Below the pieces are notes generated by a model, which worked only from the letters and a program-made list of their open reading frames with translations, was not told the origin of the DNA and did no database searches. From Oscillospiraceae bacterium (lineage in GTDB: Bacteria > Bacillota > Clostridia > UMGS1840 > HGM11507), in the NCBI GenBank assembly GCA_015068665.1, contig SVKB01000017.1, positions 1 through 52,423 of the forward strand: DNA of 52,423 nt, given 5' to 3'. Numbering within the stretch: the stretch's first letter is position 1; each line of letters begins with the position of its first letter. Below are positions 1 through 9,945 of the stretch, in pieces. Made by a program: the position numbers and the translations under genes.

Positions 1-1
1 A

Positions 2-91
2 TATATCGATTACTACAACAATGAAAGGATTTCTATGAAACTAAAAGGAATGAGCCCGGTACAATACCGAACTCATTCACAAGCAAGTTAA
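2..91 (+). CDS. IS3-family transposase OrfB (C-terminal 29 residues, cut by the window edge)
   Basis: The frame from base 2 to the TAA at 89-91 is open to the left edge and ends with the peptide KLKGMSPVQYRTHSQAS. The stretch K-L-K-G-M-S-P-V-Q-Y-R is the usual C-terminus of the integrase-type (rve, DDE) OrfB of IS3/IS150-group elements. OrfB is normally made as an OrfAB fusion by programmed frameshifting and catalyses excision and integration. The catalytic DDE residues lie upstream and outside the window, so it cannot be said whether the transposase is intact. Confidence 0.75.
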   Translation, partial: YIDYYNNERISMKLKGMSPVQYRTHSQAS

Positions 92-100
92 TATTTAATT

Positions 101-126
101 TTGTCTAAACTTTGGGGTTCACTTCA
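101..126 (-). repeat. Right terminal inverted repeat of the IS3-family element
   Basis: Read inward on the minus strand, it starts TGAAGTGAACCCCAAAGTTT and continues AGACAA. This is the TG-start, C-rich, AGTTTAGACAA pattern common at IS3/IS150-group ends. The matching left repeat is outside the window. Confidence 0.65.
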
Positions 127-146
127 AAACGGTACATCCTGTTTTT

Positions 147-1577
147 TTAACAACGCTTATAAAGCTCGTTTAATTTTATGAATTTATTTTTATCTATGGA
201 CATAAGCTGGTCTTTTGTTATTCTGAAGCACCAGTTACCCTCTGCCCTTCCCGGAACATTCATACGGGTATCCGAGCCGTAGCCTAAAAGATCCTGTATG
301 GGAAGGATAACGATACCGGCATTACTCATAAATACCGCTCTTAAGACACTGTCAAAGCCCTTTTCCCAGTCGGAAGAAAAATAATTGCAGTATTCAAGCA
401 TTCTTTTTTTATTATCCATATCGAGCTCCCACAAATGCCCTAAAAGGGTATTATTATCGTGGGTACCTGTATATGCCACCGAATTATTTATGTAGTTATG
501 AGGCATATGAGGATTATCGTAATCCCCAAGAAAGCCAAACTGAAGCACACGGATTCCCGGAAATGTGCTTTCCTTAAGAAGTGCCGTAACCTCCTCAGTT
601 ATTTCACCAAGGTCCTCCGCAATAATAAGCTTATCGGAAAAGCGGGCGTTAATCTTGCTTATAAGCTCCATACCCGGCCCTTTAATCCACTTTCCGCCAC
701 GGGCATTTTCACTGCCGTAGGGTACTGCCCAGAAGGACTCAAGACCGCGGAAATGGTCAATCCTCACTCCGTCAAAGAGCTCGGTCATATATAAAAGACG
801 CTCCATCCACCAGGAATAACCGTCTTCCTTCATTTTATCCCAGTTATAAAGAGGATTTCCCCATAGCTGACCGTCCTCACAAAAGTAATCGGGCGGCACT
901 CCTGCAACCAAAGTGGGCTTATTATCCTCAAGAAGAAAGCCCTCCTTATAAGACCAGACATCCGCACTGTCAAAGGAAACATAGATAGGAATATCCCCTA
1001 TTATTTTTATCCCCTTATCATTGGCATATTTTTTAATATCAAGCCAGGAGATTAAAAATTCATACTGAATAAACTGCCACATAAAGAGAGTTTCAGGATT
1101 ATAGTCTTCATTTTCCCATTCATTCCATGGCTTATTGGCATTTGCCTCTTTTTTTGCCATAAACAGACAAAAGTTGTTAACCCTTGGTCTTGCTTCAATA
1201 AAGGAAGTGATTTTTTCCCTGTTTTCAACTCTTAATGAAGCTTTTTTTAACAGTGAAAACCGCTCCTCATAAAGCCTGTCATATTCGGTGCTGTAGGGCT
1301 GATTTTGCTTTGCAAGCTCTTTTTCCTCCACTGTCAGAAGCCCTTTTTCAAAAAGAGAATCAATATCTACAAAATAAGGATTTCCCGAAAAAGCACTGTA
1401 GGACTGATACGGCGAATTATAGAAATCCGCCATATTGAAGGGTAAAACCTGCCAGTAGGTAAATTTGCACTCCTTTAAAAAATCAATAAAATCCCGTGCA
1501 CTTTTGCTGAAGCTTCCTATGGAATAATCCCCGAAAAGAGAGGATATATGCATTAATACTCCGCTTTTTCTTTCCAT
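147..1577 (-). CDS. malQ: 4-alpha-glucanotransferase (amylomaltase, GH77)
   Basis: Transfers alpha-1,4-glucan segments between maltodextrins in the cytoplasm, releasing glucose and longer chains that glycogen phosphorylase can use. The 476 residues cover a normal bacterial MalQ. GH77 motifs are present: GDIPIYV near 194-200, the nucleophile region VRIDHFRG (D274), IAEDLG (E321) and YTGTHDNNT (D374). The ATG is preceded by a GGGGGA ribosome site. It is the last gene of the glg operon, 24 bp after glgP, so it likely acts on the limit dextrins left by GlgP. An IS3-family element ends 20 bp beyond its stop codon. Confidence 0.96.
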   Translation of the reverse strand: MERKSGVLMHISSLFGDYSIGSFSKSARDFIDFLKECKFTYWQVLPFNMADFYNSPYQSYSAFSGNPYFVDIDSLFEKGLLTVEEKELAKQNQPYSTEYDRLYEERFSLLKKASLRVENREKITSFIEARPRVNNFCLFMAKKEANANKPWNEWENEDYNPETLFMWQFIQYEFLISWLDIKKYANDKGIKIIGDIPIYVSFDSADVWSYKEGFLLEDNKPTLVAGVPPDYFCEDGQLWGNPLYNWDKMKEDGYSWWMERLLYMTELFDGVRIDHFRGLESFWAVPYGSENARGGKWIKGPGMELISKINARFSDKLIIAEDLGEITEEVTALLKESTFPGIRVLQFGFLGDYDNPHMPHNYINNSVAYTGTHDNNTLLGHLWELDMDNKKRMLEYCNYFSSDWEKGFDSVLRAVFMSNAGIVILPIQDLLGYGSDTRMNVPGRAEGNWCFRITKDQLMSIDKNKFIKLNELYKRC

Positions 1578-1601
1578 TTTAAATCCCCCGGTCAGCCTGT
1601 A

Positions 1602-4004
1602 TTATTCTACAGGCTTGATGTTCCAGATATTTTCCGCATATTCGGTAACCGAACGGTCTGCGGCAAAAAGACCCGAATTTGCAATATTCTTAAGAGACAT
1701 TTTTGCAAATCTTAATTTATCGGCATAAGCCTCGTCAACCTTATCGTGAGCCTCACAGTACGCCCTGAAGTCTGCAAGACACATGTACGGATCGATATTT
1801 AATAAATTGTTGTAAATATTATCAAAATTCTTACCGTCAATTCCGGATTTTATGAATTCCAGAACATCACGGATATCCTTATCGTTATCGTAATAGAATC
1901 TTGGGTTATAGCCGAATTTGTATTTATCCTCAACTTCATTTGCGCGAAGCCCGAAAATAAAGATATTGTCTTCCCCTACCGATTCGTAAATCTCGACATT
2001 TGCACCGTCCATTGTACCTAAAGTTACGGCACCGTTTATCATAAATTTCATATTACCTGTTCCCGAAGCTTCCTTGCCTGCCTGTGAAATCTGCTCACTT
2101 ATATCAGCGGCAGGGATTATGATTTCAGCCAGTGAAACACGGTAATCGGCGATGAATACAACCTTCATATATTCTCTTACCTGAGGATCTTTTTCAATCA
2201 TTTCAGAAAGAGCACAGATAAGTCTTATAATTTCCTTTGCCATGTAATAGCCCTTGGAAGCCTTTGCGGCAAAAATATAGGTTTTGGGCTGTGGCTTTAA
2301 GCCCTCGAACTTAATCTTGCGGTACATATAAATAATGTGAAGCACATTAAGAAGCTGTCGCTTGTACTCGTGAAGCCTTTTAACCTGAATATCAAAAATT
2401 GAATTACAGTCAACGGAAATACCGTTCGTTTTAAGAATATAATCAGCAAGACGCTTTTTATTTTCGTGCTTTATTTCAAGAAGTCTTTCAAGAACCTTTT
2501 TATCGTCTTCAAACTTATTTAAGTCAGAAATCTTATAAAGGTCTTTTTTATACATATCCCCTATCTTTTCCTCCAAAAGAGCGGTAAGAAGAGGATTTGC
2601 CTGACAAAGCCATCTTCGGTGAGCAATACCGTTTGTTACATTGGTAAGCTTATCCGGGAACACAGCATGAAATTCCTTAAAGGTATCAGCCTTTAAAATT
2701 TCAGAATGAAGCTTGGATACACCGTTTACATTAAAACAGCAAGCCATACAAAGATTTGCCATTTTAACCACTCCGTCGGATATTATCGACATTGCATTTA
2801 TCTTATCGGAAAATTCAGGATGCTTTTGATAAATCATACCGCAAAATCTTCGGTTGATTTCTTCAATTATGGTATAGATTCTCGGAAGATGGGATTTTAT
2901 AAGGTCAACCGGCCATTTTTCCAAAGCTTCGCTCATTACGGTGTGATTGGTATATGCCAGAGTGTCACAGGTAATTTCCCATGCCTTATCCCAGAGATAA
3001 CCGTAATCATCCATAAGAATTCTCATAAGTTCGGGAACGCAAAGAGACGGATGGGTATCATTTATATGAATAACTACCTTATCAGCTAAATTATCAAGAG
3101 TATTATACTTTTCAAAATGCTTTCTTGTAATCTGCTGCATGGAAGCACTTACAAAGAAATACTGCTGTTTGACTCTTAAGGATTTTCCGTTATAGTTATC
3201 ATCCGCGGGGTATAAAACCTTGGAGATAGAGCTTGCAATTGCTTCCTTCTCGGATGCTTTACCGTGCTCACCCTGAGCGAAAAGGTCCATATCGAAGCCT
3301 TCTTTACTGTTAGCTCCCCACAGTCTTAAAACATTAACCGCCTCGGTATCATGCCCTGAGATAAATAAATCATAGGGAGTTGCAGTAACAGGAACATAGT
3401 TTACATGCTCGGTGGTAAGACCCTTTTCGGTCCATATTTCGTTTACATTACCGAAGAATTTTACCTCAACTGCTTCATCCTTTCTCGGACGTAGCCAATG
3501 GCCGCCAAGCTCCAGCCAGTCATCGGGGAACTCGGTCTGCCAGCCGTCAACAATAACCTGCTTGAAGATACCGAAATCGTATTTGATTGAAAAGCCGGTT
3601 GCCATATAGCCCAAAGAGGTAAGAGAGTCCATATAGCAGGAGGCAAGTCTTCCGAGACCGCCGTTTCCCAAGCCCGCATCAGGCTCCATTTCATAAAGCT
3701 CTTCAATATCAAAATTATTTTCCTTAAGCATATTTTTTATATCATCTTCAATACCTAAATTCCAGAGGTTATTTCTTAAAGATGTACCTACCAGGAATTC
3801 CATGGACATATAAAATACCTGCTTGACTTCCTGCTCTTTTGCTTTTTTGGTAAAGGCATAGCGCTTCTTCGCCAGGATTTCATTGGTTACCCCCAACACA
3901 GCCTGATAGAGCTGTCTTTTACCAGCAGAACTTAAATCACATCCGAAATTAAGCTCTATATACTGTTCAATTTTTTCTTTGAATTCTTTTGCGGTAATAC
4001 TCAT
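1602..4004 (-). CDS. glgP: Glycogen/alpha-glucan phosphorylase (GT35)
   Basis: Releases glucose-1-phosphate from the non-reducing ends of glycogen or maltodextrin, using pyridoxal phosphate as cofactor. The protein is 800 residues, a usual length for the bacterial family. The PLP-lysine signature EASGTGNMKF with the following NGAVTLGTMDGANVEI is complete, making K653 the probable Schiff-base lysine. The N-terminal half has the GNGGLGRLASC and GYGI/DYGIF-like phosphorylase motifs (here SIKYDFGIFKQ). The ATG shares one base with the glgA stop (TAATG) behind a GGAG site, so the two are translationally coupled. The pairing of synthase and phosphorylase in one operon implies co-expressed synthesis and breakdown, with control at the enzyme level. 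Confidence 0.97.
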   Translation of the reverse strand: MSITAKEFKEKIEQYIELNFGCDLSSAGKRQLYQAVLGVTNEILAKKRYAFTKKAKEQEVKQVFYMSMEFLVGTSLRNNLWNLGIEDDIKNMLKENNFDIEELYEMEPDAGLGNGGLGRLASCYMDSLTSLGYMATGFSIKYDFGIFKQVIVDGWQTEFPDDWLELGGHWLRPRKDEAVEVKFFGNVNEIWTEKGLTTEHVNYVPVTATPYDLFISGHDTEAVNVLRLWGANSKEGFDMDLFAQGEHGKASEKEAIASSISKVLYPADDNYNGKSLRVKQQYFFVSASMQQITRKHFEKYNTLDNLADKVVIHINDTHPSLCVPELMRILMDDYGYLWDKAWEITCDTLAYTNHTVMSEALEKWPVDLIKSHLPRIYTIIEEINRRFCGMIYQKHPEFSDKINAMSIISDGVVKMANLCMACCFNVNGVSKLHSEILKADTFKEFHAVFPDKLTNVTNGIAHRRWLCQANPLLTALLEEKIGDMYKKDLYKISDLNKFEDDKKVLERLLEIKHENKKRLADYILKTNGISVDCNSIFDIQVKRLHEYKRQLLNVLHIIYMYRKIKFEGLKPQPKTYIFAAKASKGYYMAKEIIRLICALSEMIEKDPQVREYMKVVFIADYRVSLAEIIIPAADISEQISQAGKEASGTGNMKFMINGAVTLGTMDGANVEIYESVGEDNIFIFGLRANEVEDKYKFGYNPRFYYDNDKDIRDVLEFIKSGIDGKNFDNIYNNLLNIDPYMCLADFRAYCEAHDKVDEAYADKLRFAKMSLKNIANSGLFAADRSVTEYAENIWNIKPVE

Positions 4005-5437
4005 TAATTATCTCCTTTTACAAGTTCTTTATACATTGCAATGTATTCCTCTGAGGCGTTATCCCAGCTAACATCACGGGACATTGCATTCTTTCTTATT
4101 GCCTTACGGTTTTCCTTATCGTAATACAGGCCGATTGCACGCTTTACCGCGTCTAAAAAGTCATAGGAATCATAGCTCTGGAAGGTTACTCCCCAGCCCT
4201 CTTTGGTTTCGGGATTATAGGGCATTACGGTATCCTTAAGACCGCCTACCGTATGAACTACGGGAATTGTTCCGTATCTCATTGCGATAAGCTGAGAAAG
4301 ACCGCAGGGCTCTGATTTTGAAGGCATTAAGAATATATCGGCGCCTGCATAGATTTTCGAAGCCATTTCAGAGGAGAACATCACAACTCCCCTTACCTTT
4401 TCGTGGCAGCTTGCTTCCCAGCCTCTTACAAGATTTTCATATTCCTCCGAACCCGTTCCTAAAATTATGAACTGGGCAGGAAGCTTTGAAAGTTCACCTA
4501 AAATGGGATAGAAAAGGTCAAGCCCCTTCTGGCTTGTAAGCCTTGTTACCATACCGATTAAAGGAATATCCTCGCTGTCGGAAAGTGCCATTTGTTTTCT
4601 TAAATCGCTCTTATTAAAGCGTTTGTTCTGTAATCTTTTTATATCGTATTTTGTTTTAATTGCCTTATCGGTTGCAGGGTTAAACACATCAGTATCAATA
4701 CCGTTTACAATACCGCGAAGCTTTTCTCTTCTGGCGTTTAATATGTGATAAAGACCGAAGGAATGCTCAGGATGTAAAATTTCTTCTGCATACTGTCTGC
4801 TGACGGTTGAAACAATATCCGCTGATTCAATACCTGCTTTTAAAACATTGATATCCCCGTCATACATCATAAGGGATTTATGACATACATCAAGGCCGAA
4901 AAGCTCACCTAAAACGTAAGGATTGAATTTGCCCTGAAATTCTATATTATGAATGGAAAGCACAGTTTTTATATTTCTGTATTCCTCACGGTCACGGTAA
5001 AATGCGTTAAGATATACAGGTACCATAGCGGTATGCCAGTCGTTTGCATTTATTACATCGGGAATAAAATCAATAACAGGTAAAACCTCTAATACGGCAC
5101 GGGAGAAGAAGGTAAAAATTTCACCGTCATCCATAGAGCCGTATACCTTTTCACGGTGGAAATACTGCTCGTTATCAATAAAATAATAGGTTACGCCCTT
5201 CACTTCGGCTTTAAATATTCCGCAATAGCTGTTTCTCCAGCTGTTGCCAACATTGATATTGGTTATATATTCAAGCTTGTCGCGCATTTCGGGTTTTATT
5301 GCCGAATACAGGGGTAATATAACTCTTGCATCAATACCTTTTTTACAAAGCTCTGCCGGAAGGGACCCCATAACATCGCCAAGCCCGCCAACCTTTACAA
5401 AGGGAGCTGCTTCTGATGCTGCAAATAATATTTTCAT
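4004..5437 (-). CDS. glgA: Glycogen synthase (ADP-glucose type, GT5)
   Basis: Adds glucose from ADP-glucose to the non-reducing end of the growing alpha-1,4-glucan. The 477 residues match bacterial GlgA. The N-terminal ADP-glucose-binding motif KVGGLGDVMGSLP (from residue 15) is present. So are the C-terminal GT-B motifs: RLTSQKGLDL, and SEPCGLSQLIAMRYGTIP followed by VVHTVGGLKDTV. It is fourth in the operon. A 118-bp gap with a long hairpin separates it from glgD, the only large gap inside the cluster, so its expression may be set apart from that of the upstream genes. The start is an ATG after AAAGGAAC. Confidence 0.97.
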   Translation of the reverse strand: MKILFAASEAAPFVKVGGLGDVMGSLPAELCKKGIDARVILPLYSAIKPEMRDKLEYITNINVGNSWRNSYCGIFKAEVKGVTYYFIDNEQYFHREKVYGSMDDGEIFTFFSRAVLEVLPVIDFIPDVINANDWHTAMVPVYLNAFYRDREEYRNIKTVLSIHNIEFQGKFNPYVLGELFGLDVCHKSLMMYDGDINVLKAGIESADIVSTVSRQYAEEILHPEHSFGLYHILNARREKLRGIVNGIDTDVFNPATDKAIKTKYDIKRLQNKRFNKSDLRKQMALSDSEDIPLIGMVTRLTSQKGLDLFYPILGELSKLPAQFIILGTGSEEYENLVRGWEASCHEKVRGVVMFSSEMASKIYAGADIFLMPSKSEPCGLSQLIAMRYGTIPVVHTVGGLKDTVMPYNPETKEGWGVTFQSYDSYDFLDAVKRAIGLYYDKENRKAIRKNAMSRDVSWDNASEEYIAMYKELVKGDN

Positions 5438-5465
5438 AAGTAAGTTCCTTTCTGCTTTTTATTTT

Positions 5466-5503
5466 AAACAGTCTTTGCTGATATACATCTGCAAAGACTG
5501 TTT
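5466..5503 (-). promoter_or_regulatory. Long perfect hairpin between glgD and glgA
   Basis: AAACAGTCTTTGC at 5466-5478 pairs with GCAAAGACTGTTT at 5491-5503, a 13-bp perfect stem. The 12-base loop can add three more pairs (GAT/ATC). On the coding (minus) strand it starts 52 nt after the glgD stop and ends 28 nt before the glgA start. No run of T follows on that strand, so it is not a standard terminator there. An mRNA-processing, stabilising or weak attenuating role is inferred. Confidence 0.6.
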
Positions 5504-5555
5504 TATTATATCATATTTTGTTATTTAAGCCAATATATAATTTTACCAAAAAAAC

Positions 5556-6665
5556 TTATATAACCTTACCCTTATTTATCATAAATGGCATTGTTTCGGT
5601 GCCCATAAGCTTTTTACCTTCGGTAATCAGCACATCGGTATCGGTTATTACACATTGAACCTCAGCTGAATTTTCGATAACCGTGCCCTGCATTATAATT
5701 GAATTCTTAACAACCGCATCCTTTTTTACCACTACATCACGGAATATGATACAGTTTTCAACGGTACCGTCAATTTTACAGCCGTCTGCAACCAGGGAAT
5801 TGGTTACATTGGCATTTTCACCGTACATGGTAGGAACAGAGTCCTTGATTCTTGTAAGAATTGGGTTAACACCGTGGAATAATTCAAAGCGGACATCTTT
5901 TTTAAGTAAATCCATATTAGCCTGATAGAATTCCTCACAGGTTTTAATCTGGGTAGTATAGCCTGTTGCCTCAAAGCCGTAAATCTTATATTCATTAAAG
6001 CTGTTGGCAATGATATTTTTCTTGATACTCTGCCAGCCATAGGTCATACCCTTTTCAATAAGATTTATAAGAAGCTCCTTTTTAAGTAAAATCATATTCA
6101 GGAAAAGATTTTCCTCAGAAGTTTCCCCTTTCTTTCTGAGAATTGCATCAACAAGCCTTCCCTCATTATCCAAGGTTACCTGAAGTTCGGGGTCCTCCAC
6201 CGACATTCTTTTATATACAAAAGAAATATCCGCGCCTTTTTCCTCGTGGTATTTCATAAACTGCTTAAGGTCAATGTTGGTTACGATATTGGCATCACTT
6301 AAAAGGCAGTATTCCGGAAGAGCGGTTTCAATATAATCAATAACGCTGTTTAAGGCTTCGATTTTGTTGGTAACCACACCTGTTCCGCTCTGGAAGGGAG
6401 TTAAGAATTTAAGACCGCCGTTTTTACGGTTAAGATCCCAGTCCTTTCCCCAGCCTACATGCTCCATAAGAGAGTTATACTTATTTCTTGTTACAATTCC
6501 CACATCATAAATCCCGGCACCAACCAAAGCGGAAAGAACAAAGTCAACAAGACGGTATCTTCCTCCGAAAGGAATAGATGCCAGTGTTCTGTTATTTGCC
6601 AGAACATTAGTTTCGGAATTGTTATAATCATAGCTGTCTGCAAACAGTATTGAAAAAGCGTTCAT
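5556..6665 (-). CDS. glgD: Glucose-1-phosphate adenylyltransferase regulatory subunit GlgD
   Basis: Partner of GlgC in Firmicutes. GlgD alone is generally inactive but tunes GlgC in a GlgC/GlgD complex. The 369 residues have the nucleotidyltransferase fold (SIPFGGRYRLVDF near 30-42) followed by a left-handed beta-helix C-terminal region with hexapeptide-like repeats. The N-terminal GGxGxRL phosphate loop seen in GlgC is missing: the equivalent stretch reads ILFADSYDYNNSETNVLANN. This is the diagnostic GlgD change. The ATG follows AGGAGGG, 12 bp after glgC. Confidence 0.94.
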   Translation of the reverse strand: MNAFSILFADSYDYNNSETNVLANNRTLASIPFGGRYRLVDFVLSALVGAGIYDVGIVTRNKYNSLMEHVGWGKDWDLNRKNGGLKFLTPFQSGTGVVTNKIEALNSVIDYIETALPEYCLLSDANIVTNIDLKQFMKYHEEKGADISFVYKRMSVEDPELQVTLDNEGRLVDAILRKKGETSEENLFLNMILLKKELLINLIEKGMTYGWQSIKKNIIANSFNEYKIYGFEATGYTTQIKTCEEFYQANMDLLKKDVRFELFHGVNPILTRIKDSVPTMYGENANVTNSLVADGCKIDGTVENCIIFRDVVVKKDAVVKNSIIMQGTVIENSAEVQCVITDTDVLITEGKKLMGTETMPFMINKGKVI

Positions 6666-6677
6666 CCTTATACCCTC

Positions 6678-7883
6678 CTATTCTCTGCCGCTGTCCGGCT
6701 CAATCATTTCACCGGGCAGAACTACCTGACCCGATTTAACACGGGCACCCTGACCGATAACCGCAATTCCCCATTTTCCTTCATAGGATTCAGGAGCTGC
6801 GCCGACAACTGCGCCCTCTTCAATAATTGCATCATCAGCAACTATTGCATATTTAACGGAGGCACCCTTGCCAACCTTAGTGTTACGCATAATTACCGAA
6901 TACTCAACATCCGCTCCTTCTTCAACGGTTACATCCGAGAAGAGAATTGAGTAATTGAGCTTACCGTCAACATAACAGCCTTCGGTTACCATAGAGTTTT
7001 CTATATCCGCATCTTTATCTATATAGTGAGGAGTTGTAATATCGTGACGGCAATATATTCTCCACAAGGGATCCCAGATATTGATTGCAATACTGGGGTT
7101 TAAAAGGTCCATATTGGCTTCCCACAGATTGTCAATAGTACCAACATCCTTCCAGTAGCCGTCAAAAGGATATGCAAACATTCTCTGATTATCGTTAAGC
7201 ATTGCGGGAATTACATCCTTACCAAAGTCATTGGAGGTATTTTCCCCTTTAGCTTCATCCAAGATAAGGTACTCTCTTAATTTTTCCCATTTGAATATAT
7301 ATATTCCCATAGATGCCTTATTGGATTTGGGCACCTTCGGTTTTTCCTCAAATTCGCTGATGGACAGGTCATCATTTGTATTCATAATACCAAAGCTTGA
7401 TGCCTGCTCAATCGGAACCTCCATAACCGCAATGGTTGCATCCGCATTCTTTTTCTTATGGAAGTCAAGCATTCTTGCATAATCCATTTTATAAACATGG
7501 TCTCCCGATAAAACGAGAACATACTCCGGATCGTACTGCTCGATAAAATTAATGTTCTGATATATGGCATTGGCAGTTCCCTTATACCAGGATGCCGAAC
7601 TGCCGGTGTATGGAGGCAGGATATAAACACCACCGTTCATCCTGTCTAAATCCCAGGGCTGACCGTTACCGATATAGGAATTTAACTCAAGGGGTCTGTA
7701 CTGAGTAAGAACTCCCACGGTATCAATCCCGGAATTTGCGCAATTTGATAAAGTAAAGTCAACAATCCTGTATTTACCCCCGAACGGAACTGCAGGCTTT
7801 GCACGCTCTTTGGTTAAAACATACAGTCTGTTTCCCTGACCGCCAGCTAACAGCATGGCAATCATTTCCTTCTTTTTTGCCAT
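6678..7883 (-). CDS. glgC: Glucose-1-phosphate adenylyltransferase, catalytic subunit
   Basis: Makes ADP-glucose and pyrophosphate from glucose-1-phosphate and ATP, the committed step of glycogen synthesis. The 401 residues contain the intact phosphate-binding loop [10 protein letters not shown], the substrate motif [17 protein letters not shown] and [14 protein letters not shown]-terminal beta-helix domain follows. The start ATG has a GGAGGT site. It lies 17 bp after glgB and 12 bp before glgD, which fits equal production of the two subunits. Confidence 0.97.
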   Translation of the reverse strand: MAKKKEMIAMLLAGGQGNRLYVLTKERAKPAVPFGGKYRIVDFTLSNCANSGIDTVGVLTQYRPLELNSYIGNGQPWDLDRMNGGVYILPPYTGSSASWYKGTANAIYQNINFIEQYDPEYVLVLSGDHVYKMDYARMLDFHKKKNADATIAVMEVPIEQASSFGIMNTNDDLSISEFEEKPKVPKSNKASMGIYIFKWEKLREYLILDEAKGENTSNDFGKDVIPAMLNDNQRMFAYPFDGYWKDVGTIDNLWEANMDLLNPSIAINIWDPLWRIYCRHDITTPHYIDKDADIENSMVTEGCYVDGKLNYSILFSDVTVEEGADVEYSVIMRNTKVGKGASVKYAIVADDAIIEEGAVVGAAPESYEGKWGIAVIGQGARVKSGQVVLPGEMIEPDSGRE

Positions 7884-7900
7884 TTTAAAATTACCTCCGG

Positions 7901-9790
7901 TTATTTATTTTTTCTTCCCGCTTTTTTATAAAAGTATACCGTTGAAAAAGCAGGGATATCAATTTCAATATACTGTTCCTTGCCGTGCATTTTTCCTTTT
8001 TTGGAACGCACCTTGCCGTTTGAGATACCGCTTCCGCCGAAGCAGATTCTATCGGAAGAAAATATTTCTTCATACACTCCGTTTAAGGGAACTCCGATTT
8101 TGTAGCCGGTTCTCGTAACACTTGAAAAATTGGAAACACAAAGAATCTGATTTTTGTTTTTATCCAGTCTTAAAAAGGATATGATATTATTGGTATTGTC
8201 ATCAAGGGCAGCCCAGTCAAAGCCGTCCCAGCTGTTATCCATTTCCCAGAAGCAGGGATTTTTGGTATAAACATAGTTAAGTTCCTTTATAAAGTGCTGA
8301 AGCTCAGAATGGGAATTGTAGGATAGCAAAGACCAGTCAAGCTCCTGCTCCTCGTTCCATTCGATAAACTGACCGAATTCGGCACCCATAAACATAAGCT
8401 TTTTACCGGGATGGGCAAACATATATCCGAAATAAGCTCTCAGGTTTGCAAACTTATCCTCATATTCACCCGGCATTTTGGATAAAAGAGACCTTTTTCC
8501 GTGAACAACCTCATCATGGGAAAGAGGAAGCACAAAATTTTCCGAAAAGGCATAGGTTAAAGAAAAGGTCAGATTATTATGGACACCCTTTCTGAAGAAA
8601 GGATCCTGCTCCATATAAGACAGTGAATCATTCATCCAGCCCATATTCCATTTATAGTTAAAGCCAAGCCCGCCCTCATCCACAGGATGGGTTACCATAG
8701 GCCAGGCGGTTGATTCCTCCGCAATCATCATAATGCCCTTATGAACAGAGAAAACATATTTATTAAGCTTTTTAAGAAATTCAATGGCTTCGATGTTACC
8801 GTTTCCGCCATACTCGTTAGGTCGCCAGCAGCCATCCTCCTTACCGTAGTCAAGATAAAGCATAGAGGCCACCGCATCAACTCTCAGACCGTCAATGTGG
8901 TATCTGGAAAACCAGAAATTGGCATTGGATATAAGAAATGACAAAACCTCTTTTTTTCCGTAATCGAATATCCTTGTTCCCCAGTCGGGATGCTCTCTTT
9001 TTAACTCGTCCTCATATTCGTAAAGATATGAGCCGTCAAACTCAAACAAACCAAACTCATCCTTCGGAAAGTGAGCGGGTACCCAGTCTAAAATTACTCC
9101 GATTCCGTTTTTATGAAGTCTGTCAACAAATTCCATAAACTCGTGGGGAGTTCCGTATCTTGAGGTGGGGGCAAAATAGCCTGTAACCTGATAGCCCCAG
9201 GATTTATCGAAGGGATATTCGGTAAGAGGCATAAGCTCTATATGTGTATAACCCATCTCTTTGATATAAGGAATAAGCTCATCCGCCATTTTTTTATAAT
9301 CAAAGAAATTACCGTCCTCATAACGGCGCCAGGAGCCCATGTGAAGCTCATAGATGCTTACCGGCTTACAATAAGGGGCTTCTCTTTTTTCCATCCATTT
9401 TTTATCTGACCACTCAAAGCCGTCAAGATTGTAGACCTTTGAACAGGTGCCCGGTCGGGTTTCAGAATGGAAAGCATAAGGGTCTGCCTTATAAAGCTCC
9501 CTTCCGTCATCGGTTATTATAAGATATTTATAGCTGTCAAATTCTTTGACACCCTTTATGATACATTCGAAAATGCCGCCGTCTGTTATACGGAAAGCTT
9601 TATGGGAATACTTTTCCCAGCTGTTGAAATCCCCTGTGACAAAAACCTCTTTGGCGTGAGGAGCCCAAACCCTGAATACACACATATCCTCAAAAATATG
9701 CGCACCAAGATAGTCATAGGCTGTATAATTAGTGCCCTCGTGAAACAAATATTCAGCAACACTGTTCTCCTCATTTATAATTTTTTTCAT
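7901..9790 (-). CDS. glgB: 1,4-alpha-glucan branching enzyme (GH13, CBM48)
   Basis: Introduces alpha-1,6 branches into glycogen. It has an N-terminal CBM48 (about residues 25-125, with [10 protein letters not shown]) and a GH13 barrel. Catalytic motifs are [13 protein letters not shown] (nucleophile D306), IAEEST (E359/E360) and [12 protein letters not shown] (D427), plus a C-terminal beta domain. The length of about 630 residues is typical. The ATG at 9790 is chosen; a GTG one codon upstream (9793) is equally placed behind GGAAGG and changes only one residue. It is the first gene of the glg operon, with a promoter at 9835-9863. Confidence 0.96.
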   Translation of the reverse strand: MKKIINEENSVAEYLFHEGTNYTAYDYLGAHIFEDMCVFRVWAPHAKEVFVTGDFNSWEKYSHKAFRITDGGIFECIIKGVKEFDSYKYLIITDDGRELYKADPYAFHSETRPGTCSKVYNLDGFEWSDKKWMEKREAPYCKPVSIYELHMGSWRRYEDGNFFDYKKMADELIPYIKEMGYTHIELMPLTEYPFDKSWGYQVTGYFAPTSRYGTPHEFMEFVDRLHKNGIGVILDWVPAHFPKDEFGLFEFDGSYLYEYEDELKREHPDWGTRIFDYGKKEVLSFLISNANFWFSRYHIDGLRVDAVASMLYLDYGKEDGCWRPNEYGGNGNIEAIEFLKKLNKYVFSVHKGIMMIAEESTAWPMVTHPVDEGGLGFNYKWNMGWMNDSLSYMEQDPFFRKGVHNNLTFSLTYAFSENFVLPLSHDEVVHGKRSLLSKMPGEYEDKFANLRAYFGYMFAHPGKKLMFMGAEFGQFIEWNEEQELDWSLLSYNSHSELQHFIKELNYVYTKNPCFWEMDNSWDGFDWAALDDNTNNIISFLRLDKNKNQILCVSNFSSVTRTGYKIGVPLNGVYEEIFSSDRICFGGSGISNGKVRSKKGKMHGKEQYIEIDIPAFSTVYFYKKAGRKNK

Positions 9791-9834
9791 CACGCATCTA
9801 CCTTCCGCATAGTTATATTTGCATCTTTTTTATC

Positions 9835-9863
9835 ATTATAACACATTTTTTTCTATTTGTATA
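9835..9863 (-). promoter_or_regulatory. Promoter of the glg operon
   Basis: On the minus strand, TATACA (9858-9863) and a perfect TATAAT (9835-9840) are separated by 17 bases, about 45 bp upstream of glgB. It lies back to back with the promoter of the GH13 gene, so both units may respond to one regulator bound in this gap. Confidence 0.6.
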
Positions 9864-9884
9864 TAGTAATTTTTTTCTTTAAAC

Positions 9885-9913
9885 TTGACATTTTTAAATA
9901 TTAATAGTATTCT
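9885..9913 (+). promoter_or_regulatory. Promoter of the GH13 (neopullulanase-type) gene
   Basis: A perfect TTGACA (9885-9890), a 17-base spacer and TATTCT (9908-9913). The expected start of transcription is about 25 bases before the GGAGGTG ribosome site. Confidence 0.65.
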
Positions 9914-9945
9914 TAAACGAAACAAAGAAAACGGAGGTGAAAATA

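Larger units (their letters stand above)
1..126 (+). mobile_element. IS3-family insertion sequence, right end only (partial)
   Basis: The first 126 bases hold the 3' end of a transposase reading frame on the plus strand, followed by an AT-rich gap and a terminal repeat of the type TTGTCTAAACTTTGGGGTTC ending in ACTTCA at 126. IS3-family elements end in CA and carry orfB just inside the right end, which matches this layout. The left part of the element lies outside the window, so its size, left repeat and target duplication cannot be seen. The element ends 20 bp beyond the malQ stop codon, so it sits where the glycogen operon's terminator would be expected. Confidence 0.8.

Noticed and set aside
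5466..5503. Intrinsic terminator for glgD
   Set aside because: The stem is strong, but the minus strand continues with A-rich sequence rather than a T-run, and the operon clearly goes on with glgA.
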